Source: Salinimicrobium profundisediminis
Lineage (GTDB): Bacteria; Bacteroidota; Bacteroidia; Flavobacteriales; Flavobacteriaceae
DNA: 64,000 nucleotides
Direction of reading: 5' to 3'
NCBI RefSeq assembly: GCF_026241755.1
Contig: NZ_JAPJDA010000003.1
Coordinates: forward strand, 62,001 to 126,000
The notes beneath the pieces are model-generated. The model was not told the DNA's origin and did not search any database. It saw nothing but the letters and a program-made list of their open reading frames with translations. The first letter of the stretch is position 1; each line of letters opens with the position of its first letter. Of the stretch, positions 44,628 through 52,478 are shown one piece after another. A program made the translations under genes and the position numbers.

Positions 44628-45272
44628 ATGAAAAAGACAAATATTTTGACATTTTTGACACTCCTGCTTTTGGCTACACCTGTTGTTGCCCAGCAAGGAG
44701 CGTTTTCACAAGCATCAGGCGATATTGAAATAGATTCTGCAATTCAGGAGGAAAACATTTTCAAGAGAGATAGTACCTATAGCGAAGTGCATTTAAACGT
44801 ACTCAACTTATTGGTATTTGGTGCCCTTGATGTTGGATACGAGCGAATAATTAACGATCACGCCTCAGCCGGCGTAGAAATTTTCTCCAAGGTCTTTAAT
44901 AAGAACGAAGGAGAGGACGTAGATCTTTCAAAAATTTACACCAAGGATTTCTCTATTACCGGAAAATTTAAATATTTCCTACAGGAAGAAAACACCGCCT
45001 GGGGTTATTATGCTGAAGCCTTTGGGATGTTTTCCAACGGAGATAATGAAGTGAAAAGAAAATTTCCAAATTCCGAAACTGGAGAGTTAGAAGAAAAGGA
45101 AGTATTTATTGAATATACCGATATTGCCATTGGAATAGGTGTAGGCGGAAAATTTGTTGCCAAACAGGGCTTTCTTGTTGATCTATCTTTTGGAATAGGC
45201 AGAAACCTCTTTGATAAAAATTCTCCCGATATCGTCCTGCTCCCCACGGTTAACGTAGGCTACAGGTTCTAG
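44628..45272 (+). CDS. Outer-membrane beta-barrel protein
   Basis: A 214-residue protein with a Sec signal (MKKTNILTFLTLLLLATPVVAQQ) and alternating amphipathic strands. It ends in VNVGYRF, a C-terminal aromatic residue typical of outer-membrane barrels. LNVLNLLVFGALDVGYERIINDHASAGVE resembles the DUF3575-type small barrels of Bacteroidota. It is spaced 5 bp after the solute-binding-fold gene, so it belongs to the ppk1 operon. Confidence 0.8.
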   Translation: MKKTNILTFLTLLLLATPVVAQQGAFSQASGDIEIDSAIQEENIFKRDSTYSEVHLNVLNLLVFGALDVGYERIINDHASAGVEIFSKVFNKNEGEDVDLSKIYTKDFSITGKFKYFLQEENTAWGYYAEAFGMFSNGDNEVKRKFPNSETGELEEKEVFIEYTDIAIGIGVGGKFVAKQGFLVDLSFGIGRNLFDKNSPDIVLLPTVNVGYRF

Positions 45273-45938
45273 TTACCACGCAATGGGTTCTTTTCCTATA
45301 GAACGAAGGAATTCATTTGTCTTACTAAAATGCTTGTTACCAAACCAATAGCCTCTATTCGCGGCTAATGGAGAAGGATGCCCGCTGGTAAGCACCAAAT
45401 GTTTATTAGAATCAATTTTACGGCCTTTCTTTTGTGCAGGGCCACCCCACAGGAGAAATACCAGGTTTTCCCGCTCATCTGACAAAGTGGAGATCACGGC
45501 ATCTGTGAATTTTTCCCAACCTTTTCCCTGGTGAGAACCTGCCTGCCCTGCCCGCACAGTTAACGTGGCATTTAGCATTAATACCCCCTGCTCTGCCCAG
45601 TGCTTTAGGTTTCCATGTCCGGGCAAAGGTGTCCCTAAATCATCGCTAATTTCTTTAAAAATATTTACTAAAGAAGGTGGAACTTTGGTTTCGGGCTGCA
45701 CAGAAAAACACAAACCATGAGCCTGCCCGTAACCGTGGTATGGATCTTGCCCTATAATTACCACTTTGGTTTCCTCAAAAGAGGAAAGTTCAAAGGCCTT
45801 GAATATGTTATCGGGATGAGGAAAACAGTCATTCGCCTCATATTCGGCAGATACAAATTCAAGCAGTTCCTTAAAATAAGGTTTTTCAAGCTCGTGATTT
45901 AACTTTTTTTTCCAATCTGGTGTGATGTCAAAGGTCAT
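45273..45938 (-). CDS. ung: Uracil-DNA glycosylase
   Basis: A family-1 UDG of about 221 residues that removes uracil from DNA. The catalytic water-activating Asp65 lies in GQDPYHG, the second active-site motif is GHPSPLAANRGYWFG, and FLLWGGPAQKK is also visible. I chose the ATG at 45938 (MTFDITPDW), where homology begins; a longer reading from 45965 would start within the promoter element. It abuts the convergent barrel-protein gene without a gap. Confidence 0.94.
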   Translation of the reverse strand: MTFDITPDWKKKLNHELEKPYFKELLEFVSAEYEANDCFPHPDNIFKAFELSSFEETKVVIIGQDPYHGYGQAHGLCFSVQPETKVPPSLVNIFKEISDDLGTPLPGHGNLKHWAEQGVLMLNATLTVRAGQAGSHQGKGWEKFTDAVISTLSDERENLVFLLWGGPAQKKGRKIDSNKHLVLTSGHPSPLAANRGYWFGNKHFSKTNEFLRSIGKEPIAW

Positions 45939-45962
45939 ATTATTGGTTAAATTGCAGCTTCC

Positions 45963-45970
45963 CAAAAATA
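45963..45970 (-). promoter_or_regulatory. -7 promoter element (TATTTTTG) for ung
   Basis: An exact minus-strand TAnnTTTG match 25 nt before the ATG at 45938. It lies in the 44-bp spacer shared with the divergent MutS2 gene. Confidence 0.6.
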
Positions 45971-45982
45971 GGGAAATTTTCT

Positions 45983-48154
45983 ATGATTAAAATTACAGCC
46001 AAGACTCTTCAGGACCTTGAATTTCCAACAATTTGCCAGCAGGTTAGTAGGTATACGGTCACAGGTCCCGGTAAGAATAAAGCTCTCGAAATAGCTCCTT
46101 TTTCAAGTTACAAAGAAACCATTTTTGCACTTCGAAAAACAAATGAATATGTGTCTTCGTACCAGCAGGAAAGTCGTATTCCCAATCATGGCTTTGATGC
46201 TATAGACCAGGAAATAAAATTCCTGGGCATTGAAGAGACCCGCCTGGAAGCATCGAGTTTCAGGAAGATAGGATCAATTTCAGAAACCTCAAATACTCTC
46301 ATTCGGTTTTTTCAGAAATTTGAGCAGCTGTATCCCTGTCTTCACGAAACTGCTTCAGAAGTAGAGTATACTCCGCTCATCATTGAGAGAATCAATCAGG
46401 TAATTGATCGATTTGGAGAGGTAAAAGATGACGCTTCTCCCCTGCTTCAGGAAACACGCAGAAAGATTGGGCATGTAAAAGGGCAAATTAACTCCAGCTT
46501 TGGGAGTGCTCTTACCCACTACAACAACCTTGGTTATCTTGATGACATACGCGAGACCGTAGTAGATAATATAAGAGTGCTTGCAGTCTCTGCCATGCAC
46601 CGGCGAAAGGTTAAAGGCGGAATTTTAGGGAATTCTAAAACAGGAAGCATTGTATACATTCAGCCCGAAACCACCTATAACTACACCCGCGAACTGAACA
46701 ACCTGGAGTATGAAGAAAAGGAAGAAATAAAGAAGATCCTGAAGGAGCTAACAAGCTTTGTAAGGCCTTATCGCAGTTTACTGATAGACTACCAGGAATT
46801 TCTGAGCAACATAGATGTTATTGCTGCCAAGGCAAAGTACGGGATGGACATGAATGCTGTAATGCCCAAGATCTCCCGGGATCGTGAAATAGAATTAATA
46901 GATGCTTATCATCCGCTGCTTTTGCTTACCAACAGGAAGCAGAATAAAAAGACCTATCCGCAGACCATTGAGTTGAGCAGTGATAAACGCATTATCGTAA
47001 TTTCAGGTCCTAATGCCGGTGGGAAAAGTATTACGCTCAAAACCATGGGGCTTTTACAGCTCATGGTGCAAAGTGGTTTGCTTATTCCGGTACACGAATA
47101 CAGCAGGATGTGCTTTTTTGACAGGATACTTACAGATATTGGCGATAATCAAAGTATTGAAAACCACCTGAGCACATATAGCTACCGCTTAAAGAACATG
47201 AATTACTTTCTGAAGAAAGTAGATGATAAAACACTTTTCCTGATAGATGAATTTGGTACAGGAAGTGACCCGGAACTGGGAGGGGCTTTGGCTGAAACTT
47301 TCCTGGAGGTCTTCTATGAAAAAGAAGCTTTTGGAATTCTCACTACCCATTATGCCAACTTAAAGATGCTGGCCAATGAGCTGCCGCATGTTATCAATGC
47401 AAACATGTTGTTTGATGCAAGAACCCTGGAACCGCTTTACAAGCTGCATATGGGAGAAGCCGGAAGCTCCTTCACCTTTGAGGTAGCCCAAAAGAACGGA
47501 ATTCCCTACAGCCTTATCAACCGGTCAAAAAAGAAGGTAGAACGGGGAAAAATTAGGTTTGATAAAAGTATCGCCGACCTTCAGAAGGAACGGTCAAAAC
47601 TTTCGAAGACAACAACAGCTTTAAAGACCAAAGAACAAAAAACAGAATCTGAAAAGAAAAAGCTGGAAGAAACAAACGCCCGAATTCAGCAGAAACTGGA
47701 GAATTTTCAGGAGTTATACGACAGCAATCAGCGGTTAATTTATTTAGGTAACAAGATCAATGAACTGGGTGAAAAATATTTTCAGAATAAAAAGAAAAAA
47801 GAGCTTATTGCCGAATTCCTGAAGATCATAGAAGTAGAGAATTCCAAGCGAAAAAAAGTTTCACCTAAAGAAAAAAAGGTGGAAAAAGCGAAGGAAAAGA
47901 AGGTGATGCAGGAAGCTGAAAAGAAGGTCGAAGAAATTAGAAAAAAGAAAAAAGAAAAGCAGGAAAAAGATATTAAAGAAGAAATTGCAAAGCCAAAACC
48001 GGTTTTAAAAGTAGGTGACAGAGTGCGTATGCAAGACGGGAAAGCCGTTGGAAGCATTGACAGTATTGAAAAAGGAAATGCTAAAGTGAACTATGGCATT
48101 TTCACTACTTCGGTTTCTGTAGACCAGTTGGAGCTTGTGCAACGAAAAAAATAG
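45983..48154 (+). CDS. MutS2-type ATPase without Smr domain
   Basis: A 723-residue MutS-superfamily protein. The clamp/lever region occupies about residues 1-320, and the ATPase has Walker A GPNAGGKS (342-349), Walker B-like TLFLIDEFGTGSDPELG and a following LTTHYANLK. A long Lys/Glu-rich coiled coil follows (about 520-670), then a short SH3-like segment (VLKVGDRVRMQDGKAVGSI). Canonical MutS2 proteins end in an Smr nuclease domain; here the chain stops after the SH3-like part, so nuclease activity is not expected. MutS2 proteins suppress recombination or split collided ribosomes. It is divergent from ung. Confidence 0.88.
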   Translation: MIKITAKTLQDLEFPTICQQVSRYTVTGPGKNKALEIAPFSSYKETIFALRKTNEYVSSYQQESRIPNHGFDAIDQEIKFLGIEETRLEASSFRKIGSISETSNTLIRFFQKFEQLYPCLHETASEVEYTPLIIERINQVIDRFGEVKDDASPLLQETRRKIGHVKGQINSSFGSALTHYNNLGYLDDIRETVVDNIRVLAVSAMHRRKVKGGILGNSKTGSIVYIQPETTYNYTRELNNLEYEEKEEIKKILKELTSFVRPYRSLLIDYQEFLSNIDVIAAKAKYGMDMNAVMPKISRDREIELIDAYHPLLLLTNRKQNKKTYPQTIELSSDKRIIVISGPNAGGKSITLKTMGLLQLMVQSGLLIPVHEYSRMCFFDRILTDIGDNQSIENHLSTYSYRLKNMNYFLKKVDDKTLFLIDEFGTGSDPELGGALAETFLEVFYEKEAFGILTTHYANLKMLANELPHVINANMLFDARTLEPLYKLHMGEAGSSFTFEVAQKNGIPYSLINRSKKKVERGKIRFDKSIADLQKERSKLSKTTTALKTKEQKTESEKKKLEETNARIQQKLENFQELYDSNQRLIYLGNKINELGEKYFQNKKKKELIAEFLKIIEVENSKRKKVSPKEKKVEKAKEKKVMQEAEKKVEEIRKKKKEKQEKDIKEEIAKPKPVLKVGDRVRMQDGKAVGSIDSIEKGNAKVNYGIFTTSVSVDQLELVQRKK

Positions 48155-48167
48155 AAAAAGAAAAATT

Positions 48168-48581
48168 ATGGTAAATTTCCCTGAAAACAAGAAGATCATC
48201 CTTTTTGATGGTGTTTGTAATCTTTGCAACAAAACGGTACAAACGATCATTAAGAATGATGTAAATGACGTATTTCGATTTGCACCCCTCCAAAGTGATG
48301 TGGGCCGTCAAATCATTAATGAAAAAGGAATAGATACAGAAAACCTGGATTCGGTGATCCTTATCGAACCCGGTGTAGCATATTATCACAAATCGACCGC
48401 CGCAATCGAGATCGCCCGACATTTAAAAGGATATTCCTGGCTAAAGTATTTTAAGTCTCTACCCGAAGGTCTTAGAGATGGCGTATATAGCTTTGTTGCC
48501 AATAACAGGTACAGCTGGTTTGGAAAGAAGGACACTTGTATGGTGCCCACCCCAGAGCTACAGGCTTTATTCCTGAAATAG
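48168..48581 (+). CDS. DCC-family thiol-disulfide oxidoreductase-like protein (DUF393)
   Basis: A 137-residue protein. The motif LFDGVCNLCNKTV near the N terminus is the DxxCxxC signature that names the DCC family, a thioredoxin-like group of unproved function. I chose the ATG at 48168 (MVNFPENKK), which sits 13 bp after the MutS2 stop and behind an A/G-rich stretch; an in-frame ATG at 48135 lies inside the MutS2 gene and lacks homology. Co-transcription with MutS2 is likely. Confidence 0.85.
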   Translation: MVNFPENKKIILFDGVCNLCNKTVQTIIKNDVNDVFRFAPLQSDVGRQIINEKGIDTENLDSVILIEPGVAYYHKSTAAIEIARHLKGYSWLKYFKSLPEGLRDGVYSFVANNRYSWFGKKDTCMVPTPELQALFLK

Positions 48582-48725
48582 ACTTTAAAGATTCAAGGTA
48601 AAGTTCCACGTTCAAAGCTGAATAATGGACTTGGGCCGAAGCGTTGAGTACTATAATTTATTGCAGTACAAAATCCGGAAATGATCATTAGCCTGAAAAA
48701 TGTAACCATATTCAGGCAAGTCAAC

Positions 48726-48752
48726 TGATCACCGAGTACTGACCAGTGATCA
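48726..48752. repeat. Small inverted repeat in the 172-bp convergent spacer
   Basis: TGATCAC and GTGATCA flank 13 bases just before the stop of the DUF1704 gene. It may be a weak terminator or part of a dispersed intergenic repeat. The rest of the spacer (48582-48725) shows no gene. Confidence 0.5.
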
Positions 48753-48753
48753 C

Positions 48754-49908
48754 TTATTTAAGGTTGCTTAGTAGGAATTTGAGCTTGTCATTGGTGTTCC
48801 TGTTCTCCTGAAAAGAATGAGGAAAGTGGGTGTTCTTTTTAGCCAGTTCTTTTTGCTGAAGCTTTTCGATGAGTTCGGCATCTTCAAGAGCCACCTTACC
48901 GGTAAGCAGTAGCCCCATGTCCTTTTCAGAAGCATAATAGTCATAGACCTTTTTAAGGCCGGGCAGGTATTGATAATCTTTGGTAAATCCGCCACCGCGG
49001 TGTGCTCTTAGGGAAATCAACCAGGAAGTTTCGCGGTCAAGCTTGTACTGGCTGTACAAGAGATCAAAGGTATCACTAAAGCTGTAGCCTTTTATGAGGC
49101 TATCGGCAGCAAGTACCCGGTAAGCCAGTTCCTTTACCCTTTTTAGACTTAGGCTGTCGCTCATATATTCGCTAAAAATTCCGAGTCCGGCCTGGGTAGG
49201 ATGATTATTGGCGAAGCCGTGTGAAAAGATCCTCAGGGTTTGGTCTAATCCGTTAAAGGTAGTGAGCATGTTTACAAAGATCTCGTGATTTGAAAGAACT
49301 TTCAGGTCATTGTCACTGAATTTCCTGTTCTTCTTGACCACAAGTTCCCCCGAATTTAATGCCATGGCTGCTCCGGTGATGCTATTACTCTGTCTTATTC
49401 GGAATTTAAAAGGATATCTTTCCCCAAAAGCCTGAAAATAAGCCTGTGCCTGATCGGCATTATAACGGGGCACCATTTCTTCGGCGTCTTCCTCTTTGTG
49501 AAAATGAAGTATGAATTTGGCATTTTTGACATCCTTCTCTGTGGGGGTTCCAAATACCCGAAGCGAGTTGTAAAAGAACTTTTTTTCTTTACCCACGGTA
49601 GCAACGCACTGCACCAATCCGGAGTATTCATAAACGGCATCGTGGTACAATTTATAAATATCTTCATCGGGAATGTCTTCCAGCCTCTGGCTGAATAATT
49701 GCCGCTGTAGCGTATAGGGATCAAACTTTAGCTTCCTGTATTTGAAAACCGGATCTTCTGAAAATTTGGAACCAAAAAAGCGCTTTTTTTCCTGCTCAAT
49801 ATTCAGCGGATTCAAATAATTGAGTACATCGATCTCCCGAACAAGACGGTCGAGATTCTGGTCGATTTGCAGAAGCGTTTTGTAGTAGCTGCGGGTTTTA
49901 TCGGTCAT
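48754..49908 (-). CDS. DUF1704 (QEGLA-motif) family protein, predicted inactive
   Basis: A 384-residue protein of the DUF1704 family. Bacterial members carry HExxxH and QEGLA; the eukaryotic member MATCAP is a zinc tyrosine carboxypeptidase using HExxxH and a Glu. Here the first motif reads HEIFVN (208-213), with the second zinc His changed to Asn, and the second reads QAGLG (239-243), with the Glu changed to Ala. Fold-level similarity persists (FKFRIRQSNSITGAAMALNSGELVVKK; SNHEI; HGFANNHPTQAGLGIFSEYMS). It is therefore a likely pseudoenzyme with a structural or regulatory role. It starts 110 bp after the symporter gene on the same strand. Confidence 0.85.
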   Translation of the reverse strand: MTDKTRSYYKTLLQIDQNLDRLVREIDVLNYLNPLNIEQEKKRFFGSKFSEDPVFKYRKLKFDPYTLQRQLFSQRLEDIPDEDIYKLYHDAVYEYSGLVQCVATVGKEKKFFYNSLRVFGTPTEKDVKNAKFILHFHKEEDAEEMVPRYNADQAQAYFQAFGERYPFKFRIRQSNSITGAAMALNSGELVVKKNRKFSDNDLKVLSNHEIFVNMLTTFNGLDQTLRIFSHGFANNHPTQAGLGIFSEYMSDSLSLKRVKELAYRVLAADSLIKGYSFSDTFDLLYSQYKLDRETSWLISLRAHRGGGFTKDYQYLPGLKKVYDYYASEKDMGLLLTGKVALEDAELIEKLQQKELAKKNTHFPHSFQENRNTNDKLKFLLSNLK

Positions 49909-50018
49909 TACTGAACAAATTCAGGTTAAAAATTAATCCCGCGCAAATACAAGAAATTCCTGTAAGCCTCGCAAGCTTTATGTGTGAAAAAATTGACGAA
50001 CTACAGGATAAAAAATCC

Positions 50019-51344
50019 CTATTTTTCTTTGGAGATCTTTTCCTTTTTTGGAAGGTTATCATCCCACTTTCTTTCATGTGGTTCTCCCAGTTTATCTACA
50101 GATTTTGCTACCATCATAGAAACAGCAGCATCTCCTGTAACATTCACCATAGTACGGCACATATCTAAAGGCCTGTCTACAGCAAAAATGAGAGCAAGAC
50201 CCGCTTCGGGGATCCCGGCCTGGGCAAGTACAATAACCAGCATCACCATTCCTGCACCCGGTACTGCCGCCGAACCAATAGACGCCAGGGTGGCTGTGGC
50301 AATAATTCCCAGTTGCGCACCAATAGAGAGATCCATACCAAAAGCCTGGGCTATAAAAACTGCTGCCACGGCCTGGTATAAACTGGTACCATCCATATTT
50401 ATTGTAGCTCCTATTGGCAGAACAAAACTGGTCACCTCTTCGTGCACGCCCAGGTGTTCTTCGGTCCTTTCCATAGTTACAGGGAGGGTCGCCGCACTTG
50501 AACTGGTAGAAAAAGCTAAGAGCTGTGCGGGGGCAATTCCGTTTTCAAAGAAAGACGGGGTACGCCCCGTAAAGATCCAGACCAACATCATATAAACCCC
50601 AATCATTAGAGCAAGCCCTACAAGCACCGTTACGGCGTACATTGCAAGCGCTGCAAAAAGATCGGAACTGGGAGACTCTACCACCAGAGCAGCCAGAAGA
50701 GCAAAAACCCCATACGGCGCAGCCAGCATGATAAGGTCAATTAATTTGAGAATAACTTCGTTAAACCCGTCAAAAAAGGCTTTTACGGGCTTCGCTGTTT
50801 CTTCGGGTATTAAGATGAGACCAATGCCAAAGAAGATTGCAAAAAAGATTACCTGTAACATATTCCCGTTATCACTGGCTGCCGCAAATATGTTCCCGGG
50901 AACAAGGTCTTCCAGGGCCTGCAACGGCCCGGCTTCTTTTTGCCGCTGTGCATCGGCAATACGCACATTGGCATCACCTTCATAACTCGTAATAAGGTCG
51001 TTTCGGGTGTCTTCGGCAATTGCAGCACCCGGCTCAATGACGTTGACCATCACCAGACCAATTGTTACTGCGATCACCGTAGTTGCAACATAAATGAGAA
51101 TTGTACGGGTTCCCATTTGCGACAACTTCGAGATATCTTTTAAATCGGAGATACCTTTTATCAGGGACGCCAAAATAAGAGGCACTGCAATTAATTTTAA
51201 GGCATTGATGAAAATATTTCCGAAAGGTTTGATCCAATCACTAATAAATTCGGCTCCCCAGGAAAAATTGGTCATTAGAAGGGCGAAAATCACCCCAGCG
51301 GCCATTCCCAGTAAGATCTGCCAGTGCAGCGCTAATTTTTTCAT
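50019..51344 (-). CDS. Dicarboxylate/amino acid:cation symporter (DAACS family)
   Basis: A 441-residue inner-membrane transporter of the GltP/DctA group. It has eight transmembrane helices and two re-entrant loops. Characteristic motifs are the Ser-rich HP1 tip (SSSAATLPVTMER), NMDGTSLYQ in TM7 and ASIGSAAVPGAGMV in HP2. Substrates are probably glutamate, aspartate or C4-dicarboxylates with Na+ or H+; the choice cannot be made from sequence. The loop between TM3 and TM4 is long and charged. The aroC gene ends 18 bp upstream on the same strand. Confidence 0.92.
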   Translation of the reverse strand: MKKLALHWQILLGMAAGVIFALLMTNFSWGAEFISDWIKPFGNIFINALKLIAVPLILASLIKGISDLKDISKLSQMGTRTILIYVATTVIAVTIGLVMVNVIEPGAAIAEDTRNDLITSYEGDANVRIADAQRQKEAGPLQALEDLVPGNIFAAASDNGNMLQVIFFAIFFGIGLILIPEETAKPVKAFFDGFNEVILKLIDLIMLAAPYGVFALLAALVVESPSSDLFAALAMYAVTVLVGLALMIGVYMMLVWIFTGRTPSFFENGIAPAQLLAFSTSSSAATLPVTMERTEEHLGVHEEVTSFVLPIGATINMDGTSLYQAVAAVFIAQAFGMDLSIGAQLGIIATATLASIGSAAVPGAGMVMLVIVLAQAGIPEAGLALIFAVDRPLDMCRTMVNVTGDAAVSMMVAKSVDKLGEPHERKWDDNLPKKEKISKEK

Positions 51345-51362
51345 ACTAAAGTATCTCTGAAA

Positions 51363-52427
51363 TTATATTTTTGATGTTTTGTTCAACAAATAAAAATCGG
51401 CGAGAACCAGAGCCGCCATTGCTTCTACAATAGGAATTGCCCGCGGCACCACACATGGGTCATGCCTGCCCTTGCCCTGCATTTCTACCTCTTGCCCTTC
51501 AGCATTTATGGTCTTTTGTTTTTGCATAAGGGTAGCTACGGGTTTAAAGGCAACCCTAAAAGTAATATCCATACCGTTAGAAATACCTCCCTGGATTCCT
51601 CCGCTAAAGTTGGTAATCGTAGAGCCATCGGTTCGAAAATGGTCATTGTGCTCACTGCCTTTCATAGACGCACCTGCAAAGCCGCTTCCATATTCAAATC
51701 CTTTAACGGCATTTATGGAAAGCATGGCACCCCCCAAAGCGGCATGAAGTTTATCAAAGACAGGTTCACCAAGCCCAACGGGAACATTAGAAATCACGCA
51801 CTCCACTACTCCCCCCACAGTATCTCCCTGCGACCGGATTTGCTTAATGAAAGTTTCCATTTCTTTGGCAGTTGCAGGATCGGGACATCGTACCGGATTC
51901 TTTTCTATTTCAGAAAGATCCAGCTCCTCAAATTTCTTCTGAAGCTTAATATCTCCTACCGCAGAAGTATAGGCGGTGAATGTAACGTCTTTCAACAATT
52001 GTTTTGCGATGGCTCCGGCCGCTACCCTACAGGCAGTCTCACGGGCCGATGATCTACCTCCACCCCTGTAATCCCTGTTGCCATATTTTTGATCGTAAGT
52101 ATAATCAGCATGAGAAGGGCGGTACACATCTTTAATATGTGAATAGTCATTTGACTTTTGGTTGGCATTTTCTATGATAAAGCCAATAGGCGTACCTGTT
52201 GTCTTCCCCTCAAAGATACCCGAAAGGAATTTTACCGTATCGGGTTCTTTGCGCTGGGTTACGATAGAAGATTGCCCGGGTCTACGCCTGGCCAACTCCT
52301 GCTGTACCTTTTCGGTGTCAATAGGGAGTCCGGCGGGACATCCGTCAATCACTCCGCCGATAGCCTGGCCATGTGATTCCCCAAAAGTGACAAGTTTAAA
52401 TAGATTTCCAAAGGAATTTCCGGCCAT
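51363..52427 (-). CDS. aroC: Chorismate synthase
   Basis: A 354-residue enzyme that makes chorismate from EPSP with reduced FMN, the last shared step to aromatic amino acids and menaquinone. All three signatures are present: [47 protein letters not shown] and [22 protein letters not shown]. The length is normal. The promoter element at 52444 and the 18-bp gap to the symporter suggest that both are in one transcript. Confidence 0.96.
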   Translation of the reverse strand: MAGNSFGNLFKLVTFGESHGQAIGGVIDGCPAGLPIDTEKVQQELARRRPGQSSIVTQRKEPDTVKFLSGIFEGKTTGTPIGFIIENANQKSNDYSHIKDVYRPSHADYTYDQKYGNRDYRGGGRSSARETACRVAAGAIAKQLLKDVTFTAYTSAVGDIKLQKKFEELDLSEIEKNPVRCPDPATAKEMETFIKQIRSQGDTVGGVVECVISNVPVGLGEPVFDKLHAALGGAMLSINAVKGFEYGSGFAGASMKGSEHNDHFRTDGSTITNFSGGIQGGISNGMDITFRVAFKPVATLMQKQKTINAEGQEVEMQGKGRHDPCVVPRAIPIVEAMAALVLADFYLLNKTSKI

Positions 52428-52443
52428 TGAAGGTGATTTTGAG

Positions 52444-52451
52444 CAAATGTA
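52444..52451 (-). promoter_or_regulatory. -7 promoter element (TACATTTG) for aroC
   Basis: An exact minus-strand TAnnTTTG match 17 bp before the aroC ATG. The transcript would have a leader of only about 10 nt. Confidence 0.6.
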
Positions 52452-52478
52452 ATTTTTTAAGCCAAGATTTAAAAATGT

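Noticed and set aside
49984-50595. Open frame of 203 codons opposite the symporter gene
   Set aside because: Its translation is Ala/Ile/Thr-rich low-complexity sequence mirroring the symporter's membrane helices; the minus-strand frame has clear DAACS motifs.
51462-52052. Open frame of 196 codons opposite aroC
   Set aside because: It is entirely within chorismate synthase, which carries all family signatures; the antisense reading shows no domain.
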